64,000 nt of DNA from Kluyvera genomosp. 1 (GTDB taxonomy: Bacteria > Pseudomonadota > Gammaproteobacteria > Enterobacterales > Enterobacteriaceae): positions 186,001 through 250,000 of the forward strand of contig NZ_LGHZ01000038.1 of assembly GCF_001266615.1 (NCBI RefSeq), written 5' to 3'. The notes beneath the pieces are model-generated. The model made no database searches and was not told the DNA's origin. It saw nothing but the letters and a program-made list of their open reading frames with translations. Each line of letters opens with the position of its first letter. The stretch's first letter is position 1. This document shows, one piece after another, positions 52,479-62,451 of this stretch. A program made the translations under genes and the position numbers.

Positions 52479-53837
52479 GTGTCAAATAACGTTACTCCAA
52501 ACACCTCTCGCGTGGAATTGCGTAAAACGCTTACGCTGATTCCGGTTGTCATGATGGGCTTAGCCTATATGCAGCCAATGACGCTGTTCGATACGTTCGG
52601 TATCGTATCAGGCCTCACTGACGGTCACGTCGCAACGGCTTATGCCTTTGCGTTGATCGCGATTCTCTTTACAGCGCTGAGCTACGGTAAACTGGTTCGC
52701 CGTTTCCCGTCTGCAGGCTCTGCATACACCTACGCTCAGAAATCCATTAGCCCGGTCGTTGGCTTTATGGTGGGCTGGTCATCACTGCTGGACTATCTGT
52801 TCATGCCGATGATCAACATTCTGCTGGCGAAAATTTACTTTGAAGCGCTGATGCCTTCCGTTCCGTCGTGGATCTTCGTGGTTGCACTGGTCGGCTTTAT
52901 GACCGTGTCTAACCTGCGCAGCATTAAGGCGGTGGCGAACTTCAATACCCTGATTGTCGTTCTGCAGATGGGTATTGTGGCGGTTATCGTCGGCCTTATC
53001 ATTTACGGCATTATGCACGGTGAAGGCGCCGGTACGCTGGCAAGCACTCGTCCATTCTGGTCTGATGGCGCACACGTAGTGCCAATGATTACCGGCGCAA
53101 CGATTCTGTGCTTCTCGTTCCTCGGCTTTGATGGTATCTCTTCTTTGTCCGAAGAGACCAAAGACGCAGAGCGCGTGATTCCGCGTGCGATTTTCCTGAC
53201 TGCGCTGATCGGCGGTATGGTGTTCATTGGGGCATCTTACTTCCTGCAGCTGTACTTCCCGGATATCACGCGCTTTAAAGATCCTGACGCATCTCAGCCT
53301 GAAATCATGCTGTACGTAGCGGGTAAAACCTTCCAGTGGGGCGTGCTGATCTTCTCCAGTGTTACCGTTCTGGCATCCGGTATGGCGGCACACGCGGGCG
53401 TATCTCGTCTGATGTACGTGATGGGTCGTGACGGCGTGTTCCCGACCAGCTTCTTCGGCTACATTCATCCGAAGTGGCGTACCCCGGCGTTTAACGTACT
53501 GCTGGTTGGCGCAATTGCACTGCTGGCGATTAAATTCGACCTGGTCACCGCGACTGCGCTGATTAACTTCGGTGCGCTGGTTGCGTTTACCTTCGTTAAC
53601 CTCTCAGTGATCTCGCAGTTCTGGATCCGTGAGAAGCGCAACAAGACGCTGAAAGACCACATCAACTATCTGGTGCTGCCGAGCTGTGGCGCGCTGACGG
53701 TTGGCGCACTGTGGGTCAACCTGGAGCAGAGCTCCATGGTACTGGGCCTGATTTGGGGCACCATCGGTCTGGTATACCTGGCATGCGTGACCAAGCGTTT
53801 CCGCAATCCGGTTCCACAGTACGAAGACATCGCATAA
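52479..53837 (+). CDS. plaP: PlaP, putrescine/proton importer
   Basis: A 452-residue APC-superfamily permease with 12 predicted transmembrane segments, the low-affinity putrescine importer (formerly YeeF) linked in E. coli to surface motility. It starts with GTG 52479 giving [15 protein letters not shown] and contains family features [27 protein letters not shown] and [17 protein letters not shown] good AATGGAG lies upstream. Terminated directly after its stop. Confidence 0.95.
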   Translation: MSNNVTPNTSRVELRKTLTLIPVVMMGLAYMQPMTLFDTFGIVSGLTDGHVATAYAFALIAILFTALSYGKLVRRFPSAGSAYTYAQKSISPVVGFMVGWSSLLDYLFMPMINILLAKIYFEALMPSVPSWIFVVALVGFMTVSNLRSIKAVANFNTLIVVLQMGIVAVIVGLIIYGIMHGEGAGTLASTRPFWSDGAHVVPMITGATILCFSFLGFDGISSLSEETKDAERVIPRAIFLTALIGGMVFIGASYFLQLYFPDITRFKDPDASQPEIMLYVAGKTFQWGVLIFSSVTVLASGMAAHAGVSRLMYVMGRDGVFPTSFFGYIHPKWRTPAFNVLLVGAIALLAIKFDLVTATALINFGALVAFTFVNLSVISQFWIREKRNKTLKDHINYLVLPSCGALTVGALWVNLEQSSMVLGLIWGTIGLVYLACVTKRFRNPVPQYEDIA

Positions 53838-53860
53838 ATATCGTAAGATATTGATTGAAA

Positions 53861-53889
53861 ACCGGAGGCTCAGGCCTCCGGTTTTTTTT
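53861..53889 (+). terminator. Intrinsic terminator of plaP
   Basis: ACCGGAGG / CCTCCGGT with a 6-nt loop and eight T, 23 bp after the stop codon. Confidence 0.92.
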
Positions 53890-54022
53890 GCCTTTAATAT
53901 CGTGAGCAATAAAAAATAAGCAGTAATAACCATCGGGAATAATATAGAGCTTTTGGTTATTGGAGCCGACAGTCGCGGTCAGGAATAATTTTAAGACTGA
54001 TAATATTGGGTTAATTGATTTT

Positions 54023-55078
54023 ATGTTGCACATGATAATAAGCGGAATCATCTGCGGAGCCTTGCTGGGATTCGTCATGCAGCGTGGTCGCTTCTGCCTG
54101 ACTGGTGGTTTCCGCGATATGTACATTACCAAAAATAACCGCATGTTCTATGCGTTACTGATTGCGATTTGTATCCAGAGTATTGGAGTTTTCGCCCTGA
54201 TTCAGTTCGGCGTAGTGCAGTATGACGCGGGGGCATTCCCGTGGTTGGGCACTGTGGTGGGCGGCTTTGTGTTTGGCATCGGTATCGTCTACGCCGGCGG
54301 CTGCGCCACTGGCACCTGGTATCGTGCCGGTGAAGGTCTTATCGGCAGCTGGATTGCGCTGGTAACCTACATGGTGATGAGCGCGGTGATGCGCTCTCCA
54401 CACGCGGCAGGGCTTAATAAATTCCTCGGTGAGCATACGACTGCGCACAATGGGATTGCCGAAACGCTGAACATCTCCGTCTGGCCAATTATTGCGCTGC
54501 TGGTGGTGGCGACTGTTTGGCTGGTACGTAAAGAGCTAAACAAGCCGAAACTGAAGGTGGCGACACTGCCACCGCGTCGCACTGGCCTGTCGCACCTGCT
54601 GTTTGAAAAACGCTGGCATCCCTTTGTGACCGCCGTGCTGATTGGACTTATCGCGCTGCTGGCGTGGCCATTGAGCGAAGCCACCGGACGTATGTTTGGT
54701 CTGGGCATTACTTCGCCGACCGCGAACATCCTGCAATTCCTCGTGGGTGGCGACAGCAAGTATCTCAACTGGGGCGTATTCCTGGTTCTGGGTATCTTCA
54801 TCGGTTCATTCATTGCGGCAAAAGCTAGCCGTGAATTCCGCGTGCGTGCAGCAGACGTTAGCACCACGCTGCGTAGCGCCGGTGGCGGTGTGCTGATGGG
54901 CTTTGGTGCCAGCATTGCAGGTGGTTGCTCTATCGGTAACGGCCTGGTGATGACGGCGATGATGACCTGGCAGGGCTGGATTGGCCTCGTATTTATGATC
55001 CTCGGCGTGTGGAGCGCCTCGTGGATGTTGTATGTTCGCCCGCAGCGGAAAGCCAAACTGAAACCCGCAACGGCTTAA
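54023..55078 (+). CDS. yeeE: TsuA (YeeE), thiosulfate transporter
   Basis: A 351-residue membrane protein of the YeeE/YedE family that imports thiosulfate. Conserved cysteine motifs of the transport path are present: GRFCLTGG (~19-26), GGCATGTWYRAGEG (~90-103) and GGCSIGNG (~295-302), within about nine to ten helices. ATG 54023 aligns with the E. coli start; a TTG 21 codons upstream is less likely. Coupled with yeeD 10 bp downstream. Confidence 0.93.
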   Translation: MLHMIISGIICGALLGFVMQRGRFCLTGGFRDMYITKNNRMFYALLIAICIQSIGVFALIQFGVVQYDAGAFPWLGTVVGGFVFGIGIVYAGGCATGTWYRAGEGLIGSWIALVTYMVMSAVMRSPHAAGLNKFLGEHTTAHNGIAETLNISVWPIIALLVVATVWLVRKELNKPKLKVATLPPRRTGLSHLLFEKRWHPFVTAVLIGLIALLAWPLSEATGRMFGLGITSPTANILQFLVGGDSKYLNWGVFLVLGIFIGSFIAAKASREFRVRAADVSTTLRSAGGGVLMGFGASIAGGCSIGNGLVMTAMMTWQGWIGLVFMILGVWSASWMLYVRPQRKAKLKPATA

Positions 55079-55088
55079 GGAGTTAAAC

Positions 55089-55313
55089 ATGGTTGTGAAA
55101 AAACTGGATGTGGTGACGCAGGTTTGTCCGTTCCCATTAATTGAAGCGAAGGCGGCAATGGCTGAACTGGCTAGCGGTGACCAGCTGGTGATTGAATTTG
55201 ATTGCACCCAAGCGACGGAAGCGATTCCTCAGTGGGCGGCGGAAGAGGGCTTCACCGTAACGGATTACCAGCAGTCCGGCGATGCGGCCTGGACCATCAC
55301 GGTGCAGAAATAG
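55089..55313 (+). CDS. yeeD: TsuB (YeeD), TusA-like sulfurtransferase
   Basis: A 74-residue TusA-family protein with the CPFP motif (VCPFPLIEAKAAM) whose cysteine (~17) would accept sulfur. In E. coli it supports thiosulfate uptake by YeeE. GGAG precedes the ATG. Confidence 0.94.
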   Translation: MVVKKLDVVTQVCPFPLIEAKAAMAELASGDQLVIEFDCTQATEAIPQWAAEEGFTVTDYQQSGDAAWTITVQK

Positions 55314-55320
55314 TGATGAT

Positions 55321-55345
55321 AAGCCTCGCACTGATGTGCGAGGCT
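55321..55345. terminator. Bidirectional hairpin between yeeD and sbcB
   Basis: AAGCCTCGCA / TGTGCGAGGCTT with a short loop lies between convergent genes; the T-run is interrupted (TTTGTTGTTTT), so strength is moderate. Confidence 0.7.
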
Positions 55346-55353
55346 TTGTTGTT

Positions 55354-56778
55354 TTAGACGATTTCCTGCGCGTACTGATACAGTGCTTTCAGCAGCGACA
55401 GCTTCTCGTTATTCCCTTCATACTGTCCATAAAGCATCTCGAGTTCCTGAGCGTAGGCCTGCAGGAATTCCGGGGTAAAGATCTGCCGACGATGCTCCAG
55501 CCAACGCTGCTGCTCATTTTCGTCGAGCGTCCCCGGGAAATTACGCGCCCGATAGTTAAACAGCAGCTTCTCAATGCGCTTATCGGCAAAGGTAATATCC
55601 AGCACCGGCAGGTTGCGCGGTTCAGTCTCCAGCACAATCTTCATTGCCGCGCGGTCGGCATCGCTAAAGAAGCCGTTATACAGTTGGGCATCCACATTCT
55701 CAGAAGGCATAAATGGTTCAGCTTCGGCGAAGATGGCGACCACTTTCTCGCGGACCTGCGGGTTTTCACGCAGCCGTTTTAAATTATCCAGACACTGTTG
55801 ACGGTTGATACCGAGACGATCGGCATCCTCTGGACGCAACGTATTTCCCTGCGCCAGCACCGGACATTTGTTCAGGTGCACCAGCTTAATAGGTACCGGC
55901 GAGTTATCGCCAAGCTCGGCCTTCGGGGTGTACAGACGTTCACGCAGCGTATCGGCATCCAGCTCCAGAAGCGGGGTGACGTCTCCGGCCAGGTCGACCA
56001 TGATGACGGCGTTGCGATTATCTGGATGCCACGCCAGCGGCGCGACCCAGCTGGTATTACCGCGCCATGCGCCAAACATGCCGGAGACGTGGACCAGCGG
56101 CTTCATCTGCGGTACGTCAATCAGCGTCATCAATTTATTCTTGCCGCGATAGGCGTAGAGATAATCAAACAGCTTCGGCTGCTGGGCTTTGACCAGCTTT
56201 GCCATCGCGATTGTGGCGTAGACGTCGGCCATCGCATCGTGGGCATTACTGTGTTCAATACCGTTGGCGCGGGTTAAGTGCTCCAGACGGAAGCTCGGCA
56301 GACCATCTTCGTTCTCCGGCCAGTTAATGCCCTCCGGGCGCAGCGCATAACAGGCGCGCATCACATCCAGCAGATCCCAGCGCGAATTGCGGTTTTGCCA
56401 ACTCCAGGCGTACGGGTCATAAAAATTGCGATAGAAGATGTTACGCGTGACTTCATCATCGAAGCGGACGTTGTTGTAGCCCACCACGCAGGTTTCCGGC
56501 ACGGTGAAAATATCGTGGATGCGTTTAGCGAAGGCGGCTTCGTTTTCGCCTTTGGTCCGCGCTTCCTGCGGCGTGATGCCGGTGATGAGCACGGCTTCGG
56601 GCTGGGGAAGATAGTCATCCGCGGGTTTGCAGTAAAAGACCTCAGGCTCGCCGATGATATTGAAATCGTTGTCAGTACGAATGGCAGCAAACTGCGCGGG
56701 TCTGTCGAGGGAAGGGCTGGTTCCGAAGGTTTCATAGTCGTGAAACAAAAATCCCGGCGCGCTGGAAGTCGATTGCAT
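55354..56778 (-). CDS. sbcB: Exodeoxyribonuclease I
   Basis: SbcB digests single-stranded DNA 3' to 5' in recombination and repair. ATG 56778 gives 474 residues, close to E. coli's 475; an ATG nine codons upstream is possible but neither has a strong ribosome site. DEDDh exonuclease motifs: HDYETFG (Asp/Glu, ~14-16), NNVRFDDEVTRN and HSNAHDAMADVYAT (His/Asp ~180-185). C-terminal SH3-like and helical domains reach to the end. Confidence 0.96.
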   Translation of the reverse strand: MQSTSSAPGFLFHDYETFGTSPSLDRPAQFAAIRTDNDFNIIGEPEVFYCKPADDYLPQPEAVLITGITPQEARTKGENEAAFAKRIHDIFTVPETCVVGYNNVRFDDEVTRNIFYRNFYDPYAWSWQNRNSRWDLLDVMRACYALRPEGINWPENEDGLPSFRLEHLTRANGIEHSNAHDAMADVYATIAMAKLVKAQQPKLFDYLYAYRGKNKLMTLIDVPQMKPLVHVSGMFGAWRGNTSWVAPLAWHPDNRNAVIMVDLAGDVTPLLELDADTLRERLYTPKAELGDNSPVPIKLVHLNKCPVLAQGNTLRPEDADRLGINRQQCLDNLKRLRENPQVREKVVAIFAEAEPFMPSENVDAQLYNGFFSDADRAAMKIVLETEPRNLPVLDITFADKRIEKLLFNYRARNFPGTLDENEQQRWLEHRRQIFTPEFLQAYAQELEMLYGQYEGNNEKLSLLKALYQYAQEIV

Positions 56779-56992
56779 GGCGTTAACTGTGTCCGTGTAT
56801 GGCATTTAATGCCCATGGTAAACGATTTAGCCCTGCATCAGAAGGGCAGTTAGGGGATCTGGAAGCGATGGCGCAGAGTGTTTTTTCGTGTGCAATTAGA
56901 TGCATGTCATATTTTCTTGCAATTTAAGCCTGCCAGGAAGCACGAACTTCCGTAAAAAGGACGACGAATTTGTGAATGTTGAGGATTTACCG

Positions 56993-58159
56993 TTGAAAGC
57001 CCGTTTTTTTATTGCCGTCTCTTTGCTCGCTTCGAGCGTTTCGTGTGCATTTGCTGATGAATCCGCGATCCCTTCCGTCACCCCTCCCGCCATTCAGGCC
57101 GGTGCTTGGGTCTTAATGGACTACACTACCGGGCAGATTTTAACCGCAGGAAATGAACATCAGCAGCGCAACCCGGCCAGCTTGACCAAGCTGATGACCG
57201 GCTACGTCGTTGACCGCGCCATTGATAGCCACCACATTACCCCGGACGATATGGTCACCGTAGGCCGCGATGCCTGGGCTGCAGGTAACCCGGTATTTGA
57301 TGGTTCATCGTTGATGTTCCTGAAAGCCGGTGACCGTCTGACGGTGCGTGACCTTAGCCGTGGACTGATTGTCGACTCCGGCAATGATGCCTGCGTGGCG
57401 CTGGCGGATTATGTCGCGGGTGGTCAGCCACAGTTTGTCAAAATGATGAATCACTATGTTGAAACGCTGAACCTGCACGATACCCATTTTGAAACTGTGC
57501 ACGGTCTCGATGCGCCAGGCCAGCACAGCTCCGCGTATGACCTGGCGGTGCTTTCCCGCGCGATCATCCACGGCGAACCTGAGTTCTACCACATGTACAG
57601 CGAAAAAAGCCTGACGTGGAACGGGATTACCCAGCAGAACCGTAACGGCCTGCTGTGGGACAAAACCATGAATATCGACGGCCTGAAAACTGGCCACACT
57701 TCAGGCGCTGGCTTTAACCTGATTGCTTCTGCGGTCGACGGTCAGCGTCGTCTGATTGCGGTCGTGATGGGCGCGGACAGCGCCAAAGGCCGCGAAGAGC
57801 AGGCGCGCAAATTATTGCACTGGGGCCAGCAAAACTTCGATACCGTGCAGATCCTCAAAAACGGAAAAAAAGTGGGTACGGAGCGTATTTGGTACGGAGA
57901 TAAAGAACACATTGATCTCGGCACCGATCAGGACTTCTGGTTAGCGCTGCCAAAATCCGAAGTGCCTAATATCAAAGCCAAATATGTGCTGGATAAGAAA
58001 GAGCTTGATGCACCGATTGCCGCGCATCAGCGGGTGGGTGAAATCCAGCTTATCGACGGCGATAAAGTAGTGGCTCAGTGGCCGCTGGTGACGCTGGAAA
58101 GCGTTGGCAAAGGCGGAATGTTTTCTCGCCTGAGCGATTATTTGCATCATAAAGCATAA
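56993..58159 (+). CDS. dacD: D-alanyl-D-alanine carboxypeptidase DacD (PBP6b)
   Basis: A periplasmic low-molecular-weight penicillin-binding protein that trims pentapeptide stems of peptidoglycan. The TTG start at 56993, with GAGG nearby, gives 388 residues as in E. coli; GTG 56972 is an alternative. A signal peptide (KARFFIAVSLLASSVSCAFA) is followed by active-site SLTK, SGN and KTGH motifs, and the C-terminal amphipathic membrane anchor ends SRLSDYLHHKA. Confidence 0.93.
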   Translation: MKARFFIAVSLLASSVSCAFADESAIPSVTPPAIQAGAWVLMDYTTGQILTAGNEHQQRNPASLTKLMTGYVVDRAIDSHHITPDDMVTVGRDAWAAGNPVFDGSSLMFLKAGDRLTVRDLSRGLIVDSGNDACVALADYVAGGQPQFVKMMNHYVETLNLHDTHFETVHGLDAPGQHSSAYDLAVLSRAIIHGEPEFYHMYSEKSLTWNGITQQNRNGLLWDKTMNIDGLKTGHTSGAGFNLIASAVDGQRRLIAVVMGADSAKGREEQARKLLHWGQQNFDTVQILKNGKKVGTERIWYGDKEHIDLGTDQDFWLALPKSEVPNIKAKYVLDKKELDAPIAAHQRVGEIQLIDGDKVVAQWPLVTLESVGKGGMFSRLSDYLHHKA

Positions 58160-58176
58160 TTATTAAGCCCCCATCA

Positions 58177-58297
58177 AGGGTAACACCGTTCACTTAAGCA
58201 AAGTGATTAGGGGAAACGCCGGGATTGGGTTCCCGGAGGGACGCCAAACCCGGCGGTCTCCCCAGGTATCTCAACCTTAAACTCACGGTGTTACCCT
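58177..58297. other. 121-nt highly structured element with 13-bp terminal inverted repeats
   Basis: Ends AGGGTAACACCGT and ACGGTGTTACCCT are exact inverted repeats (58177-58189, 58285-58297). Inside are three further stems: TCACTT/AAGTGA (58190-58206), a long compound hairpin with GCCGGG/CCCGGC, TTGG/CCAA and TCCC/GGGA (~58216-58254), and a small AGGT/ACCT stem. The fold resembles a multi-branched structured RNA or a small inverted-repeat mobile element. It lies where E. coli has sbmC, between dacD and yeeA. Not matched to a known riboswitch from memory. Confidence 0.6.
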
Positions 58298-58377
58298 CGA
58301 AGGGACATTTTTATTGCGGTGGTGGTCGCCTGTACGAGCAGGTACAATTCACGCTTTCGTTTTGTCGGAGAATGAGT

Positions 58378-59436
58378 GTGCGCCCGGATAAGTCACTCAG
58401 CCCTTTTGAAATTCGCTTATATCGCAATTACCGCACCGTTCACGGCGCGCGAATTGCGCTAGCCTTCGTCCTGACTTTTCTGATTGTCCGCTTGCTGCAC
58501 ATTCCGGAAGGCTCCTGGCCTCTTATCACGCTGGTGGTGGTGATGGGCCCTATCTCCTTTTGGGGTAACGTGGTGCCGCGTGCCTTCCAGCGTATTGGCG
58601 GAACCGTGCTCGGCTCGGCGTTAGGGCTGATAGCGCTAAAACTTGAATTGATCTCGTTGCCGCTGATGCTCATTTGGTGCGCCGGGGCGATGTTCCTCTG
58701 TGGCTGGCTGGCCTTGGGCAAAAAGCCCTATCAGGCACTGTTGATTGGCATCACTTTAGGCGTGGTTGTCGGTGCACCGCCGGGAGATATGACTACTGCG
58801 CTGTGGCGAAGCGGTGACGTCATCTTCGGCTGTCTGCTGGCCATGCTGTTTACCGGTATCTGGCCGCAGCGGGCGTTTATCCACTGGCGCATCCAGATGG
58901 CGACCTTTGTCACTCAGTTTAACCGCATCTATCAAGCCGGTCTGTCACCTAATCTTATTGAGCGTCCGCGTTTGGAAAAACATCTGCAAAAGGTGTTGAA
59001 CGACGTGGTGAAAATGCGTGGCCTGATCACACCCGCCAGCAAAGAGACGCACATCCACAAAGGTATTTTCGAAGCGATTCAAACCGTGAGTCGCAATCTG
59101 GTCTGCATGCTGGAGCTGCAGATCAACGCCCACTGGGCGACGCGGCCAAGCCATCTGCTGATGCTTAATGCGCATACCCTGCGAGAAACCCAGATGATGA
59201 CGCAGCAAACGCTGCTGGCCATCGCCCACGCGCTGTACGAGGGCAATCCGCAGCCTATTAAGGCCAACAGCGAAAAGCTTAACGACATTGCCGCCGAGCT
59301 GCGTCAGCTGGTGAATGAGTATAAAGGCGAAAATCTGTCGGAAACGCCGATCCACGGCTACGTTTGGTTAAGCATGGAACTGGCACGGCAGCTGGAATTA
59401 TTGTCGAGCCTGATGTGCCGCGCATTGCGCAAATAA
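58378..59436 (+). CDS. yeeA: YeeA, FUSC-family inner-membrane protein
   Basis: A 352-residue membrane protein of the aromatic-acid exporter / fusaric acid resistance (FUSC) type: N-terminal half with about six transmembrane segments (HGARIALAFVLTFLIVRLL, GPISFWGNVVPRAFQRIGG), C-terminal cytoplasmic half rich in helices. Transport substrate is unknown. GTG 58378 has GGAG seven bases upstream and gives the E. coli length; ATG 58372 is an alternative. Confidence 0.9.
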   Translation: MRPDKSLSPFEIRLYRNYRTVHGARIALAFVLTFLIVRLLHIPEGSWPLITLVVVMGPISFWGNVVPRAFQRIGGTVLGSALGLIALKLELISLPLMLIWCAGAMFLCGWLALGKKPYQALLIGITLGVVVGAPPGDMTTALWRSGDVIFGCLLAMLFTGIWPQRAFIHWRIQMATFVTQFNRIYQAGLSPNLIERPRLEKHLQKVLNDVVKMRGLITPASKETHIHKGIFEAIQTVSRNLVCMLELQINAHWATRPSHLLMLNAHTLRETQMMTQQTLLAIAHALYEGNPQPIKANSEKLNDIAAELRQLVNEYKGENLSETPIHGYVWLSMELARQLELLSSLMCRALRK

Positions 59437-59637
59437 AAGGCAGATACACGCACTTTTACGACGGGTTGTTTCGATTCAGCCAGATTTAGGGTTATGATGA
59501 AGCCAAAGCAAAAAAGCATGTTTGCGACAACGTTGCTACGCCAATTCATACGGGTTGAAGGGGAGATCAGTAATGTGTACCTTATCGTGTAGCCGTTGTT
59601 TTAACGAATCCGAGTATCAACTATCAGGGGTATAAAA

Positions 59638-59958
59638 ATGGAAACCACGAAACCTTCGTTTCAGGACGTACTAGAATTCGTACGTTTGTTCCGTCGTAAG
59701 AACAAGCTGCAACGTGAAATTCAGGACGTTGAGAAAAAGATCCGTGACAACCAGAAACGTGTTCTGCTGCTGGACAACCTCAGCGACTACATCAAGCCGG
59801 GCATGAGCGTAGAAGCGATTCAGGGCATCATCGCTAGCATGAAGGGCGACTATGAAGATCGCGTTGATGACTACATCATCAAAAATGCTGAGCTGTCGAA
59901 AGAACGTCGCGACATCTCCAAAAAGTTGAAAGTGATGGGCGAGCAGAAAGGCGAGTAA
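59638..59958 (+). CDS. yeeX: TmaR (YeeX), pole-localizer protein
   Basis: A 106-residue, highly charged, mostly helical coiled-coil protein. Its E. coli orthologue TmaR sequesters PTS Enzyme I at the cell pole. Conserved features are [21 protein letters not shown] and a central [12 protein letters not shown] break between two coiled coils. AGGGG precedes the ATG. Confidence 0.93.
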   Translation: METTKPSFQDVLEFVRLFRRKNKLQREIQDVEKKIRDNQKRVLLLDNLSDYIKPGMSVEAIQGIIASMKGDYEDRVDDYIIKNAELSKERRDISKKLKVMGEQKGE

Positions 59959-59968
59959 CCGTCATTAG

Positions 59969-59992
59969 CGGGTGGTGACCGAGTCACCGCCC
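59969..59992 (+). other. Hairpin after yeeX
   Basis: CGGGTGGTGAC / GTCACCGCCCG with a 3-nt loop (one G-T pair) but no T-run. Could be an mRNA-stabilising stem or a weak terminator. Confidence 0.45.
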
Positions 59993-60071
59993 GACCTTCC
60001 AGGTTGTTATTCAGAATCCTCCACAATCAAGTGACATTGCGAACCATGCAGCAACATCAGGACACGCAATC

Positions 60072-60614
60072 ATGATACTGGTGACCGGCGGCGCGCGAAG
60101 CGGAAAGAGCCGTCACGCAGAATCCTTAATCAGCCATTTTCCCCGGGTTCGTTACATCGCCACTTCGCAGATTTTTGATGCCGAAATGGCCGAACGCATC
60201 CAGCACCATCGGGACTCTCGTCCTGCCCACTGGCACACCGAAGAACGCTGGCAACATCTTGCCGACATCATCACCCCGCAAAATGATCCTCAGGAAGCCA
60301 TCTTGCTGGAGTGTATCACCACGCTTATCACCAATATTCTTTTTGCCTCCGGTCAGGAAGAGGAGATTGAACGCTGGGATTTTGCCGCGCTGGAAAACCA
60401 GGTCAACGTGGAAATTGATGCGCTGATCGCGGCCTGCCAGCAGTGTCCATCACCAATTGTGCTGGTGACCAATGAAGTGGGAATGGGCATTGTGCCCGAG
60501 AATCGTTTGGCCCGGCATTTTCGCGATATTGCCGGGCGAGTGAACCAAAAGCTGGCGCAGGCGGCAGATGACGTCTGGCTGGTGGTATCAGGGATTGGAG
60601 TCAAAATAAAATGA
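60072..60614 (+). CDS. cobU: CobU, adenosylcobinamide kinase / guanylyltransferase
   Basis: Phosphorylates adenosylcobinamide and attaches GMP in the lower-loop assembly of cobalamin. The 180-residue protein has the P-loop GGARSGKS (6-13) and the guanylylated His46 in RIQHHRDSR, with a second motif [21 protein letters not shown]. No cobalamin riboswitch is evident in the 113 bp upstream. Confidence 0.97.
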   Translation: MILVTGGARSGKSRHAESLISHFPRVRYIATSQIFDAEMAERIQHHRDSRPAHWHTEERWQHLADIITPQNDPQEAILLECITTLITNILFASGQEEEIERWDFAALENQVNVEIDALIAACQQCPSPIVLVTNEVGMGIVPENRLARHFRDIAGRVNQKLAQAADDVWLVVSGIGVKIK

Positions 60615-61351
60615 GTCGACTGTTCTTTGCCACGCTTTCATTTATGAGCCGCCTACCGGTACCGCAGCGCTGGTCCCAGGGGCTGGATCTTGATCGCTAC
60701 GTCAGCGGGGTTATCACTTTTCCAGTCATTGGCCTGTTGCTCGGCGCGATAAGCGGGCTGGTCTTTATGCTGGTACAGACCTGGTGCGGTATTCCGCTGG
60801 CCGCATTTTTTGCCGTGCTGGCGCTGGCGCTGCTGACCGGTGGGTTCCATCTCGATGGCCTGGCTGACACCTGCGACGGCATTTTCTCGGCGCGTCGTCG
60901 CGAGAAGATGTTGGAAATCATGCGTGACAGTCGCCTCGGCACCCACGGCGGGCTGGCACTGATTTTTGTCCTGCTGGCCAAAGTACTGGCGATGAGCGAA
61001 CTGGCCCTACGCGACACACCGATGTTGGCGGCGATTGCTGCGACCTGTATCGCCGGCCGTTCCGCTTCGGTACTGCTGATGTACCGCCATCGTTATGCTC
61101 GTGAAGAGGGGCTCGGTAACCTGTTTATTGGCAAAGTCACCTTCCGCCAGACCTGGCTGACGTTAGTTATAGGCGGTGCACTGGTAACTGCGCTGCTGGG
61201 GATGCACGGTTTGCGTGCGCTGTTGGTGGCGTTTGTCGGCGTATTCATCATCGGTCAACTGCTTAAACGCACACTAGGTGGCCAAACCGGCGACACGCTC
61301 GGTGCGGGTATTGAATTGGGTGAAGTGATCTTTTTGCTGGCGCTTCTGTAA
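60611..61351 (+). CDS. cobS: CobS, adenosylcobinamide-GDP ribazoletransferase
   Basis: The membrane enzyme joining adenosylcobinamide-GDP with alpha-ribazole to form cobalamin (cobalamin synthase). A 246-residue polytopic protein with [18 protein letters not shown], the acidic active-site region, and six or so helices. Overlaps cobU by 4 bp (ATGA). Confidence 0.97.
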   Translation: MSRLFFATLSFMSRLPVPQRWSQGLDLDRYVSGVITFPVIGLLLGAISGLVFMLVQTWCGIPLAAFFAVLALALLTGGFHLDGLADTCDGIFSARRREKMLEIMRDSRLGTHGGLALIFVLLAKVLAMSELALRDTPMLAAIAATCIAGRSASVLLMYRHRYAREEGLGNLFIGKVTFRQTWLTLVIGGALVTALLGMHGLRALLVAFVGVFIIGQLLKRTLGGQTGDTLGAGIELGEVIFLLALL

Positions 61352-61380
61352 GCCAGCGTTAAACAAAACGGATAAGAATA

Positions 61381-62433
61381 ATGCAAACACTGGCTTCATT
61401 ATTGGCTGCCATCCCGGATGTTGATAGCGCCGCGATGGCGCGTGCGCAGCAACATATCGATGGTTTACTGAAACCGACCGGTAGCCTGGGGCGCCTGGAG
61501 TCGCTGGCGGTTCAACTGGCGGGAATGCCGGGACTCAATGGCATACCGCAGGTAGACAACAAAGCGATTCTGGTGATGTGTGCCGACCACGGCGTGTGGC
61601 ATGAAGGCGTAGCCGTTTCTCCTCAGGTGGTGACCGCCATTCAGGCCGCCAATATGACGCGCCATAATACCGGCGTTTGCGTGCTGGCCGCGCAGGCGGG
61701 AGCTCAGGTACATGTGATTGATGTCGGTATCGATGCCGATCCCATTCCGGGGCTTATCGACATGAAAGTGGCGCGTGGTAGCGGCAATATCGCCAAAACG
61801 GCGGCGATGAGCACAGAGCAGGCGCAATCGCTACTGCTGGCCACCATGAACTATACCCGCAGCCTGGCAGAGCAGGGCGTGACGTTGTTTGGCGTAGGTG
61901 AGTTGGGCATGGCGAATACCACCCCGGCCGCTGCCGTGGTGAGCGTATTGACCGCAACCGACCCGGAAGCCGTTGTTGGTATCGGTGCCAATCTGCCGCA
62001 CTCTCAACTGCATCATAAAGTGGATGTTGTACGGCGCGCCATTGCGTTGAACCAGCCGGATGCCCGTAATGGTCTTGATGTGCTGGCGAAAGTGGGGGGG
62101 TTTGACCTGCTTGGGATGACCGGTGTGATGCTCGGTGCGGCCTCTTGCGGCTTGCCGGTTGTGCTTGATGGTTTCCTCTCCTATGCTTCGGCGCTGGCGG
62201 CCTGCCGTATTACTCCAGGCGTGAAACCTTATCTCATTCCTTCTCACTTCTCGGCGGAGAAAGGGGCGCGGATAGCGCTGGAACATCTCGGTCTGGTACC
62301 GTACCTGAATATGGAGATGCGTCTGGGTGAAGGCAGTGGAGCGGCGATGGCGATGCATATCGTTGAGTCGGCCTGCGCGATGCACAACCGTATGGGGACA
62401 CTGGCGGGCAGCAATATCGTTCTGCCTGTCTGA
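61381..62433 (+). CDS. cobT: CobT, nicotinate-nucleotide--dimethylbenzimidazole phosphoribosyltransferase
   Basis: Makes alpha-ribazole phosphate from 5,6-dimethylbenzimidazole and nicotinate mononucleotide, supplying the CobS substrate. The 350-residue protein has [39 protein letters not shown] and the C-terminal [10 protein letters not shown] with the catalytic Glu. Slightly shorter than the Salmonella enzyme (~356). Confidence 0.97.
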   Translation: MQTLASLLAAIPDVDSAAMARAQQHIDGLLKPTGSLGRLESLAVQLAGMPGLNGIPQVDNKAILVMCADHGVWHEGVAVSPQVVTAIQAANMTRHNTGVCVLAAQAGAQVHVIDVGIDADPIPGLIDMKVARGSGNIAKTAAMSTEQAQSLLLATMNYTRSLAEQGVTLFGVGELGMANTTPAAAVVSVLTATDPEAVVGIGANLPHSQLHHKVDVVRRAIALNQPDARNGLDVLAKVGGFDLLGMTGVMLGAASCGLPVVLDGFLSYASALAACRITPGVKPYLIPSHFSAEKGARIALEHLGLVPYLNMEMRLGEGSGAAMAMHIVESACAMHNRMGTLAGSNIVLPV

Positions 62434-62451
62434 TGAAGGGATATGCCGGAG

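Noticed and set aside
60001-60071. Cobalamin riboswitch before cobU
   Set aside because: The gap after yeeX is too short and no B12-box-like sequence was seen.
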